NCBI GenBank assembly: GCA_963807015.1
Contig: CAWEAS010000008.1
Span: 372,001 to 436,000, forward strand
Source of the DNA: JAJPKK01 sp963807015
GTDB taxonomy: Bacteria > Pseudomonadota > Alphaproteobacteria > Rhizobiales > Xanthobacteraceae
Direction of reading: 5' to 3'
Length of the DNA stretch: 64,000 nt
The notes below the pieces were generated by a model. That model saw nothing but the letters and a program-made list of their open reading frames with translations, searched no databases and had not been told where the DNA came from. Shown piece by piece: positions 25,441-32,505 of this stretch. The position numbers were made by a program, and so were the translations under genes. Each line of letters opens with the position of its first letter. Position 1 is the first letter of the stretch.

Positions 25441-26055
25441 ATGGCAAAATCGGTGAAGAAGAAGCCGGCGAAAAAGAACGCGCGAGGCACGACGGCACGA
25501 GGCCGCGGTAAGGTCGCGTCACGGAGCAGTGCAAAGCCAGTCGCCCGACTGGCGCGTGAGAGCAAAGAAACACGCGGCGGAGAACAGCTTGGCCTCGCCG
25601 CATGCGAAGCGTTCCTCCTCGACGAGGCGCGGCTTCTCGACGAGGCGCGGTTCGACGACTGGCTCGCGCTGTTTCAGCCCGATGCCTGGTACTGGGTGCC
25701 AAGCGAGCCCGATCAAGCCGACCCGTTCGAAACCGTGTCGCTCATCTACGACGACCGGCGACTGCTCGAAACGCGGGTGCGCCGGCTCGCGAGCCCGCGC
25801 ATGTATTCGCAGGAGCCGCGCTCGCGCACGAGCCGCATCGTCGGCAATCCATCGATCGAGGAAGCGAACGGCGCGGCGTGCACGGTGCGCTCCAAGTTCA
25901 TGATGGTGGAATTCCGCCGCGACAGTCAGCGCCTGTTCGCGGGTACGGCGCGTCATCGCCTGGTCGCGACGCCCGGCGGCATCAAGATCGCGTGGAAACG
26001 CGTCGACCTCGTCAACTGCGACGCCGCCATGGACGGCATCACGATCCCCTTTTGA
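25441..26055 (+). CDS. Ring-hydroxylating dioxygenase beta subunit with basic N-terminal extension
   Basis: 204 residues from ATG at 25441. Residues about 50-204 fit the NTF2-like beta subunit: EAFLLDEARLLDEARFDDWL, WYWVPSEPDQADPF, TSRIVGNPSIEE and MVEFRRDSQRLFAGTARH. The first ~45 residues are an unusual Lys/Arg/Ala-rich tail (SVKKKPAKKNARGTTARG), like histone H1-type basic tails and absent from typical beta subunits of about 160-180 residues. The tail could reflect an over-early start, but no better ribosome site was seen inside. Beta subunits stabilise the alpha3beta3 hexamer. Confidence 0.88.
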   Translation: MAKSVKKKPAKKNARGTTARGRGKVASRSSAKPVARLARESKETRGGEQLGLAACEAFLLDEARLLDEARFDDWLALFQPDAWYWVPSEPDQADPFETVSLIYDDRRLLETRVRRLASPRMYSQEPRSRTSRIVGNPSIEEANGAACTVRSKFMMVEFRRDSQRLFAGTARHRLVATPGGIKIAWKRVDLVNCDAAMDGITIPF

Positions 26056-26168
26056 CGCAGTGTCCGCGGGCGAAAAGTGCTTTACTGCAATTGAAATCCG
26101 GTATTCGTTTTCAACAACGTCAACGCATTCCTCAGCCCTTCAATAATGGGCAAGGCAGGGAGGTTTAT

Positions 26169-27668
26169 ATGCGCAAAGTCCTCGTCGAGTGGGCAAAGCA
26201 AATCGTGCCCACCGCGGCGCAAACGCGAATTGCCGAACCTCTAGCTGGTCATTCCGGGGCGCGAGCGCAGCTCGCGAGCCCGGAATCCATAACCACGGCC
26301 GAGGCGTATGGATTCCGGGCTCGCCTCCGCTCCGCTCCGGCGCCCCGGAATGACCAGCATTGTGGTGCAGCGCGCGATGACCTGCACAGCTCCGTAGGGT
26401 GGGCAAAGCGAAGCGTGCCCACCATGGCCCAGGTACCCGTTGGAGCGTCGACGGTGGGCACGCGCGGACACGTCCGCGCTTTGCCCACCCTACAAAGGCT
26501 TGCCGCCATCTCCGGTCTTGCGCTTGGGCTCGCTGCTCCCTTCGCCGCCCTGCCCGCGCAAGCGCAGGCGCCCATCAAGATCGGGCTGATCCTGACCCAA
26601 ACCGGTCAGTTCACCGATCCGGCGGCACAGATGGACAACGGCGTGAAGCTCTACATGAAGCAGCACGGCGACGTCGTTGCCGGCCGCAAGATCGAGGTGA
26701 TCCGCCGCGACTCCGGCGGCGCGCCCGACGTGGCAAAGCGCGTCGCGCAGGAACTGATCGTGCGCGACAATGTCGACGTGCTTGCCGGCTTCGTGCTGAC
26801 GCCCGAGGCGCTGAGCGTCGCCGACCTGTCGGCCGAGGCGAAGAAATTCATGGTGGTGATGAACGCCGCCACCTCGATCGTCACGACCAAGTCGCCGTAC
26901 ATGACGCGCGTCTCGGTGACGATCCCGCAGAACTGCGAAATCCTCGGGACCTGGGCCTACAAGAACGGCCTGCGGCAGGTCTATACGATGGTCTCCGACT
27001 ACGCGCCGGGCCACGACGCCGAGGCGTCGTTCCAGCGCGCCTTCAAGGCGTCAGGCGGCGAGATCGTCGGCTCGGTGCGCATCCCGGTCCAAAGCCCCGA
27101 TTTTTCCGCTTACGTCCAGCGCGCCAAGGACACCAATCCGCAGGGCATCTTCGTGTTCGTGCCCGCGGGCTCGCAGCCGGCCGCCCTGGGCAACGCGCTG
27201 GTCGAGCGCGGCATGGACCCGAAGCGCCTCAAGATCATGGGCCAGGGCGAACTCACCGAGGAAAACGGCCTCAAGGCCATGGGCCAGTCGGCGCTCGGCA
27301 TCATCACCGCATTCCAATACGACTACACCCACGATTCGCCGATGAACCGCGATTTCGTCAAAGCCTACAACGCCGAGTTCGGCCGCAACCCCGACCTGTT
27401 CTCGGTCGCCGCCTATGACGGCATGCACCTCATCTATTCCGCCCTCGCCAAGACCGGCGGCAAGACCGACGGGCAGAGTTTGATCGACGCCGCCAAGGGC
27501 ATGAAGTTTGAGAGCCCGCGCGGCCCGATCGCGATCGACCCGGAAACGCGCGACATCATCCAGACGATCTACATCCGCCGCGTCGAGAACGTGAACGGCC
27601 AGGTGCGCAACGTCGAAATCGAGAAGTTCGAAAACGTGAAGGACCCGGTCAAGGCGCGGATGAAATAA
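26169..27668 (+). CDS. ABC transporter solute-binding protein (Leu/Ile/Val-type) with repeat-derived insertion in its leader
   Basis: A strong AGGGAGG ribosome site precedes ATG 26169 (MRKVL). The next ~100 codons are palindromic repeats read through in frame without stop, after which the hydrophobic signal core LAAISGLALGLAAPFAALPAQAQA and a normal periplasmic binding protein (PIKIGLILTQTGQFTDP onwards, about 390 residues) follow. The binding domain has the family's two-lobe pattern and ends in KARMK. It would bind an amide, amino acid or aromatic acid for a high-affinity ABC importer; no permease genes adjoin. Translation may restart inside the repeat, at ATG 26424 or a nearby GTG. Whether the native leader still works is open. 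Confidence 0.85.
   Translation: MRKVLVEWAKQIVPTAAQTRIAEPLAGHSGARAQLASPESITTAEAYGFRARLRSAPAPRNDQHCGAARDDLHSSVGWAKRSVPTMAQVPVGASTVGTRGHVRALPTLQRLAAISGLALGLAAPFAALPAQAQAPIKIGLILTQTGQFTDPAAQMDNGVKLYMKQHGDVVAGRKIEVIRRDSGGAPDVAKRVAQELIVRDNVDVLAGFVLTPEALSVADLSAEAKKFMVVMNAATSIVTTKSPYMTRVSVTIPQNCEILGTWAYKNGLRQVYTMVSDYAPGHDAEASFQRAFKASGGEIVGSVRIPVQSPDFSAYVQRAKDTNPQGIFVFVPAGSQPAALGNALVERGMDPKRLKIMGQGELTEENGLKAMGQSALGIITAFQYDYTHDSPMNRDFVKAYNAEFGRNPDLFSVAAYDGMHLIYSALAKTGGKTDGQSLIDAAKGMKFESPRGPIAIDPETRDIIQTIYIRRVENVNGQVRNVEIEKFENVKDPVKARMK
26189..26212 (+). repeat. Short GTGGGCA palindrome copy inside the solute-binding protein frame
   Basis: Arms GTGGGCA and TGCCCAC around ten bases; reads EWAKQIVPT in the gene frame, close to the GWAKRSVPT reading of the larger copy at 26394. 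Probably a degenerate half of the same repeat family. Confidence 0.6.
26244..26358 (+). repeat. Nested palindromic element, GGTCATTCCGGGG family, copy 1
   Basis: Outer arms GCTGGTCATTCCGGGGCGC and GCGCCCCGGAATGACCAGC pair; an inner pair CCCGGAATCCATA / TATGGATTCCGGG sits between. Same architecture as the copy at 31363-31469 after mutL. Here it lies within the solute-binding protein reading frame. Confidence 0.9.
26394..26493 (+). repeat. GTAGGGTGGGCAAAGCG palindromic element, copy A
   Basis: Left arm GTAGGGTGGGCAAAGCG and right arm CGCGCTTTGCCCACCCTAC, with GTGCCCAC / GTGGGCAC inside. A second copy (54719-54792) sits at the same place relative to another signal peptide. The right arm is translated VRALPTL directly before the hydrophobic leader core. 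Confidence 0.9.
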
Positions 27669-27761
27669 GCCCGGGGAACGGCAAGGCCCATGCATTGCGC
27701 GCAGGCGCGCGTGTGACAGTTTGCGCTTTTCGTTTCTCTCCCGCTTTTTTCTCCTTCCTCG

Positions 27762-27788
27762 TTTTCCCCTCCCCCGCAAAGCGCAGGG
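27762..27788 (+). repeat. Left arm of the CCCTCCCCC palindrome split by the IS
   Basis: TTTTCCCCTCCCCCGCAAAG and following GCGCAGGG matches the reverse complement of 29063-29090 (CCCCTGCGCAAAGCGGGAG onward) except for a few positions. Together they form one REP-like palindrome interrupted by the IS. Confidence 0.75.
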
Positions 27789-27789
27789 C

Positions 27790-29062
27790 TGTCCGGGGAA
27801 GTTTTAGACATAGCGGAATTCGAGTTGGGCATCGGATGATTTTGGAGCGTTTCGAGATGGGTTGACGGGAGGGGGCTTGTCGATTTCGGCGATCGGCCTT
27901 CGCATGAACAGGCGCTGGCGAATGAGTTCGATGAGGCGAAGGACGGGGATGGTGAGGCGATGCAGGCGCGCGGCGATGCGCAGCAGGAGATAGGCGATCA
28001 TCGCAGCCAGAATCTGCAGGCGGATTGCATTTTCGCTCGTGCCGAGGAACTTGCGGATATCGAGATGTTGCTTGATCCAGCGAAACAGCAGCTCAATCTG
28101 CCAACGGGCCTTGTACAACTGGCCGATTTCGGTCGCGCTGCGCACGAGGTCGTTGGTGATCAGTGTCAGGCTGCCGCCATTGTTGCGCTTGAGCCTGATG
28201 CGGCGCAGCGCCATCGGCAGCCGCGAATCGCCTTTGCTGACGAGCCTGACCTCGGCGTCATCGATAATCCTAAAGCCGTCGCCGCGCCGCTTTCGCAACG
28301 GCCGGCGCCGGGTCATCCGCAAGCGAGTGTTGACCTTGGCCCGGGTGACGAAGAAAGCCCCGCTGTCATTGATCCGCTGCCACCAGCCAAAGTGGCAATA
28401 GCCCTTGTCGAACACGTAAGTCGCGCCGGTCTCGATCGCGAATTTACGGCCGACCTCGACGTCGTTGACGGTTGCCGCCGTGACCTCGATACAGCGCGGG
28501 CAATCGGCCTGCGGATCATAGACGACGTGCATTTTCATGCCGCGGATACGTCCGTTCCACTTGGCCCATTTGCACACCTTGCCCAACGGAACAGGGCTGG
28601 CGTCAATCACGCGCACCATCTCGGCGCCGTCCCGCCGGGTCGACCGATCGGCCGACTGCGACAGCATCGTAAAGACTTCGGCAAAGACCGCGGTCGGGCG
28701 GCGCCCGTTGGCGTCCGACAACGTCGAGCGCGCAAGCGGACCGACATGCAGATGATAGTGGTGATGGGCGTTAGCATTGAAGGCGGTCTCAAGCCCACGC
28801 AAGCCGTCGATCTGGCTCAACTGCGCGAAAATCAGCGCGACCAGATGATCCCAACTCTTGAACGACTTGTCGTAGGCGTCGGCGCCGTGCCGATCCACAA
28901 CAGATTGGAACCAGCGACGATCGATCGGTTTAAGCAGTGTCCCCATGATGCTATCGAGGTAGCGCATGCTCGGCCCTTTCTGAGTCTCGACAACCAGCAA
29001 GGATCGGGTTGCACCGATTCTGCCGAGCATGCACCGCGTCACAATGAATCATTCCCCGGACA
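27790..29062 (-). mobile_element. IS4-family insertion sequence with DUF4372-type transposase
   Basis: Bounded by perfect 11-base terminal inverted repeats TGTCCGGGGAA (27790-27800 and complement 29052-29062) enclosing one transposase gene; total 1273 bases. Flanks are the two arms of an intergenic palindrome rather than a clear direct repeat, so a target duplication could not be confirmed. The element appears complete. Confidence 0.88.
27804..28967 (-). CDS. IS4-family DDE transposase
   Basis: Start at 28967 (MRYLDSIMGTLLKPIDRRWF), 387 residues; the frame is open to 29042 but that runs into the terminal repeat. N-terminal DUF4372-like domain (WDHLVALIFAQLSQIDGLRG) then a DDE core: first Asp in VRVIDASPV, second in YVFDKGYCHFGWW, and the YREK-like third region in YKARWQIELLFRWIKQHL (Glu). 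All catalytic parts seem intact, so the element may still be mobile. The stop lies 3 bases inside the left terminal repeat region. Confidence 0.93.
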   Translation of the reverse strand: MRYLDSIMGTLLKPIDRRWFQSVVDRHGADAYDKSFKSWDHLVALIFAQLSQIDGLRGLETAFNANAHHHYHLHVGPLARSTLSDANGRRPTAVFAEVFTMLSQSADRSTRRDGAEMVRVIDASPVPLGKVCKWAKWNGRIRGMKMHVVYDPQADCPRCIEVTAATVNDVEVGRKFAIETGATYVFDKGYCHFGWWQRINDSGAFFVTRAKVNTRLRMTRRRPLRKRRGDGFRIIDDAEVRLVSKGDSRLPMALRRIRLKRNNGGSLTLITNDLVRSATEIGQLYKARWQIELLFRWIKQHLDIRKFLGTSENAIRLQILAAMIAYLLLRIAARLHRLTIPVLRLIELIRQRLFMRRPIAEIDKPPPVNPSRNAPKSSDAQLEFRYV

Positions 29063-29090
29063 CCCCTGCGCAAAGCGGGAGAGGGGAAAG
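29063..29090 (+). repeat. Right arm of the palindrome split by the IS
   Basis: Starts CCCCTGCGCAAAGCGGGAG directly at the IS end and pairs with 27762-27788. The same GC-rich palindrome type recurs at 45150-45350 and 60213-60315. Confidence 0.75.
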
Positions 29091-29168
29091 AAGGCCGAAC
29101 GGGTTACCGCCGCTGCTGCCGGACTCTAGCGATCCGCCGAGCCATCACAACGAGCCTGACTGGGTTGA

Positions 29169-29196
29169 TTGACAAAAACAGGAATAGTCCTATAAT
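29169..29196 (+). promoter_or_regulatory. Consensus sigma-70 type promoter (TTGACA - 16 bp - TATAAT)
   Basis: Perfect -35 TTGACA (29169-29174) and -10 TATAAT (29191-29196) with a 16-base spacer, unusual in a GC-rich alphaproteobacterium. It points towards mutL, about 290 bases away, across a stretch with TTCCCTG repeats. Confidence 0.7.
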
Positions 29197-29486
29197 TTCA
29201 ACGTTTGATGACAAATCTTGCCTTCGTCGCCGGCCCAAGTGCCGAAAATCAGAATGTCGAACCGTACCAATGCCTTACCCGAACAAGCTTCCCTGTTGTG
29301 CCAATACCGTTCCCTGTTCCGGACCGACGCATTTCCGCCCAACCCTCTGACGACACGAATGAATCCGATTCCGACCACGCGAATTTTCAGGTTTTCCCTG
29401 TAATTTTCCCTGTTCTCAGGGAAAACCGTGGATCGTGCCGGCGGCGCGTGGCCTAAGATCGCGGCCCATCTTCTTGAGTCGCGCCG
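29197..29486 (+). other. Possible transcribed leader or RNA with TTCCCTG repeats before mutL
   Basis: No convincing protein gene. TTCCCTG occurs four times (29289, 29310, 29394, 29406). The last copy forms a perfect 9-base stem TTTTCCCTG-TTCT-CAGGGAAAA (29404-29425). A short frame from 29208 has no coding character. It may be a degenerate intergenic repeat, a small RNA or the mutL leader. Confidence 0.4.
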
Positions 29487-31325
29487 ATGCCGGTCCGCCA
29501 GCTTGATCCTGCCACCATCAACCGCATCGCCGCGGGCGAGGTGGTGGAGCGGCCGGCGAGCGTCGCCAAGGAGCTGATCGAGAACGCGCTCGATGCCGGT
29601 GCGCGGCGGATCGACGTGCTGACCGACGGCGGCGGGCGGCGGCTCATCCGTGTCGCCGACGATGGAGCCGGCATGACGCGCGCCGACCTCGCGCTCGCCG
29701 TCGAGCGCCACGCGACCTCGAAGCTCGATGACGACGACCTCCTCGCGATCCGCACGCTCGGCTTCCGCGGCGAGGCGCTGCCCTCGATCGGCGCGGCCGC
29801 GCGGCTCGCGATCACGACGCGCCACGCGAGCGAGGCGCACGCGTGGTCGATCACGGTCGACGGCGGCGTGAAGTCCGCGGTGAAACCCGCGGCGCTCGGT
29901 GCCGGCACCTCGGTCGAAGTGCGCGACCTCTTCTATGCGACGCCGGCGCGGCTCAAGTTCCTCAAGACCGATCGCACCGAGGCGGAAGCGATCCGCGACG
30001 TGGTGCGACGGCTTGCCATGAGCAGGCCCGACGTCGCCTTCACCCTTGCGGGCGAAGAGCGCGCGCCGGTCACATGGCCCGCCGTGCTGCCGGATGCACC
30101 CGGCCGACTCGTGCGTCTCGGCGACGTGCTCGGCGCGGATTTCCGTGCCAATGCCGTCGAGGTTCGGGCCGGCCGCGACGGCTTTGCCATCGAGGGCTTC
30201 GCCGGGCTGCCGACCTTGAGCAAGGCGAACAGCCTCGGCCTCTACCTCTTCGTCAACGGCCGGCCGGTGCGCGACAAGCTCCTCCTCGGCGCCGTGCGCG
30301 CGGGCTACGCCGATCACCTGCCGCGCGACCGCCATCCGGTGGTGGCGCTCTTCATCTCGCTCGATCCGCGCGAGGTCGACGTCAACGTGCATCCCGCCAA
30401 GGCCGAGGTCCGCTTTCGCGACGCCGGCCTCGTGCGTGCCATGGTGGTGCGGGCGCTGCGCGACGCGCTGGAGCGCGGCTCCTCGCGCGCGGCGTCGACC
30501 GGCGGCACCGCGACGATCGCGGCGCTACGCCCCGACGCGTCGCGCTTCACGCGATGGGACTGGCGCCGTCCGGGGATGCGATCGCTCGTGCCGTCGACGG
30601 CGGGCGCAACCGCGCTCGCAACTGACGCTGCGCTCGAAGCGATGCCGGCGGGCTTCGCCGAAGTCGTGCAGACCGCCTTCGACACCGGCCCGCCGTCGGC
30701 GGATGCGCGGACGGCGAACGTCGAGGCCGAGCCCCATCTCGTCGGGCGTCCGTTGGGCGCGGCGCGCGCGCAGATCCACGAGACCTACATCGTGGCGCAG
30801 ACCCGCGACGGCATCGTCATCGTCGACCAGCACGCCGCTCATGAGCGCATCGTCTACGAGCGCATGAAGGCGGCAATCGCCGCGAACGGCGTCGCGCGGC
30901 AGATCCTGCTGATCCCCGATATCGTCGAACTCGACGAGGCCGACGTTGAGCGCCTCACAGCACGCGCAAGCGAACTCGCCCGGTTCGGCCTTGTCATCGA
31001 GGGCTTCGGCCCGGGCGCGATCGCGGTACGCGAAACGCCGGCGCTGCTCGGCGAGGTCGACTGCGCCGGCCTCTTGCGCGATCTCGCCGAACACCTGGCC
31101 GAATGGGACGAGGCATTGCCGCTCGAGCGCCGCCTAATGCACGTCGCCGCGACCATGGCGTGTCACGGCTCGGTGCGCGCCGGCCGCCGCCTGCGGCCGG
31201 AGGAGATGAACGCGCTGCTGCGCGAGATGGAGGCGACGCCCAATTCAGGCCAGTGCAACCACGGCCGCCCGACCTACGTCGAACTGAAGCTCGCCGACAT
31301 CGAGCGCCTGTTCGGCCGGCGGTGA
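29487..31325 (+). CDS. mutL: DNA mismatch repair protein MutL
   Basis: 612 residues. GHKL ATPase motifs are intact: IAAGEVVERPASVAKELIEN, DDGAGM, HATSKL, LGFRGEALPSI and the LFYATPARLKFLK segment. The C-terminal domain has the endonuclease signature DQHAAHERIVYE, matching DQHA(x)2E(x)4E, so it should nick DNA itself, as in bacteria without MutH. The end carries CHGSVRAGRRL and ATPNSGQCNHGRPTYVEL, family features of the metal site. Start MPVRQLDPATINRIAAG is standard. Stands alone after a long leader; a palindromic repeat follows its stop. Confidence 0.98.
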   Translation: MPVRQLDPATINRIAAGEVVERPASVAKELIENALDAGARRIDVLTDGGGRRLIRVADDGAGMTRADLALAVERHATSKLDDDDLLAIRTLGFRGEALPSIGAAARLAITTRHASEAHAWSITVDGGVKSAVKPAALGAGTSVEVRDLFYATPARLKFLKTDRTEAEAIRDVVRRLAMSRPDVAFTLAGEERAPVTWPAVLPDAPGRLVRLGDVLGADFRANAVEVRAGRDGFAIEGFAGLPTLSKANSLGLYLFVNGRPVRDKLLLGAVRAGYADHLPRDRHPVVALFISLDPREVDVNVHPAKAEVRFRDAGLVRAMVVRALRDALERGSSRAASTGGTATIAALRPDASRFTRWDWRRPGMRSLVPSTAGATALATDAALEAMPAGFAEVVQTAFDTGPPSADARTANVEAEPHLVGRPLGAARAQIHETYIVAQTRDGIVIVDQHAAHERIVYERMKAAIAANGVARQILLIPDIVELDEADVERLTARASELARFGLVIEGFGPGAIAVRETPALLGEVDCAGLLRDLAEHLAEWDEALPLERRLMHVAATMACHGSVRAGRRLRPEEMNALLREMEATPNSGQCNHGRPTYVELKLADIERLFGRR

Positions 31326-31362
31326 TGAAACAAACTCTGCACTGGCGTATGACCATGACATT

Positions 31363-31469
31363 GGTCATTCCGGGGCGCCGTAGCGCAGCGAAGGCGAGCC
31401 CGAAATCCATACTCCTCGGCAGGGGTTATGGATTCCGGGCTGCCAGCTGCGCTGGCCCCCGGAATGACC
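31363..31469 (+). repeat. Nested palindromic element, GGTCATTCCGGGG family, copy 2
   Basis: Outer arms GGTCATTCCGGGGCGC and a slightly changed CCCCCGGAATGACC; inner ATCCATA / TATGGATTCCGGG pair. It lies in the convergent gap between mutL and the cupin gene and may act in transcript ends. Confidence 0.88.
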
Positions 31470-31478
31470 GGCCGAACC

Positions 31479-31886
31479 CTAGTTCGAGACTTGCTCAGTC
31501 ACCGGCTTGTCTTTGTCCATGACGTTGAGCTCGACCGAGCGCGCCGGTTTGTCGGAGAGGTTCTGGTTGCGGTGGACCGTGCCGCGCGGAATGTAGACCC
31601 AGTCGCCGGCCTTGAGCACGCGCGGTGCCTGGCCCTGGATGGTGAAGGTGACTTCGCCTTCCTGGACCGCAGCCCACTGGTCGCCGTTATGGCGGTGGAA
31701 GTCATTGGCGGCGCCGACCGGCAGCACCACCGATTGCAGCCGCACCTCGCGCTTGGCATCGCCCTCGAGCGGCGTCTGGAAGTAACGCGTCACCTGGAAC
31801 TTCGGCGCCTGCGCCGTTTGCGACCAGGCGCCGGCGACGGCCATGCCGGCAGCGACGATGATGGCCGGAACGATCAACTTGTTCAT
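31479..31886 (-). CDS. Exported single-domain cupin protein (paralogue 2)
   Basis: Start at 31886 with GGGAGG upstream. 135 residues: signal peptide (KLIVPAIIVAAGMAVAGAWS) then one cupin domain with FHRHNGDQWAAVQEGEVTF and WVYIPRGTVHRNQN. The His residues of motifs 1 and 2 are in place for metal binding. Its neighbour 29 bases upstream is a close paralogue, so the pair arose by tandem duplication. Cupins of this kind may be small metal-dependent enzymes or binding proteins; function unknown. Co-transcribed with the SLC13 gene is plausible. Confidence 0.87.
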   Translation of the reverse strand: MNKLIVPAIIVAAGMAVAGAWSQTAQAPKFQVTRYFQTPLEGDAKREVRLQSVVLPVGAANDFHRHNGDQWAAVQEGEVTFTIQGQAPRVLKAGDWVYIPRGTVHRNQNLSDKPARSVELNVMDKDKPVTEQVSN

Positions 31887-31915
31887 GATAGCCTCCCTTG
31901 CAGTTTCCGTTGCGG

Positions 31916-32320
31916 TTATTCGTCGACCACTTCGAGCGCGGGCTTGTCCTTGTCGATGATGATGAGCTCGATCGAACGCGCCGGCTTGTCGGTGTTGTTC
32001 TGATTGCGATGGACCGTGCCGCGCGGGATGTAGACCCAGTCGCCCACCTTGAGCACGCGCGGCGCCTCGCCCTTGGCGATGAACGTCACTTCGCCTTCCT
32101 GGATCGCGGCCCACTGATCTCCGGGGTGACGATGAAACTTGTTGCCGTTGTTCGCCGGAATAGTGACCGACTGCAGCCGCACGACGCGCGCCGCATCGCC
32201 CTCGAGCGGCGTCGTGTAATAGACCTTCACGTTGGGATTGGGTGTTGTCTGCGACCACGCGGCCGCGGCGATGAACCCCGCCGCCACCATGATCGCCGGA
32301 ACGATCAGCTTGTTTTTCAT
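31916..32320 (-). CDS. Exported single-domain cupin protein (paralogue 1)
   Basis: Start at 32320 after GGGAGGAG. 134 residues with a signal peptide (NKLIVPAIMVAAGFIAAAAW) and one cupin fold: FHRHPGDQWAAIQEGEVTF, WVYIPRGTVHRNQN. Nearly the same motifs and C-terminal DKDKPA as the downstream copy; they differ mainly in the segment after the signal peptide (PNVKVYYTTPLEGDAARVVR). Probably periplasmic. Its upstream neighbour on the same strand is the SLC13 transporter, 185 bases away. Confidence 0.87.
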   Translation of the reverse strand: MKNKLIVPAIMVAAGFIAAAAWSQTTPNPNVKVYYTTPLEGDAARVVRLQSVTIPANNGNKFHRHPGDQWAAIQEGEVTFIAKGEAPRVLKVGDWVYIPRGTVHRNQNNTDKPARSIELIIIDKDKPALEVVDE

Positions 32321-32505
32321 CAACTCCTCCCTTCGGTTTTTCTGACGCAACTTGAGACTCACGACGTAACGAAGCGGACACATCGCCCACTTGATCGCGC
32401 CATGCTGCACGCTTTCACTCTATCGCGTCTTCACGAGCGACGCGAGGCATGGGCGATCCATGAGCACGTCGACTGCGTGCGGTGTGATCATGCGATCGCG
32501 CGGAG

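Noticed and set aside
23933..25702. 589-codon minus-strand frame opposite the Rieske dioxygenase
   Set aside because: Shadow of a gene with intact Rieske and mononuclear iron motifs.
25602..26168. Upstream extension of the solute-binding protein frame to 25602
   Set aside because: It overlaps the dioxygenase beta subunit in another frame; the strong ribosome site lies before ATG 26169.
29205..29456. 83-codon frame after the consensus promoter
   Set aside because: No ribosome site and no protein-like composition; the DNA repeats (TTCCCTG) explain the sequence better.
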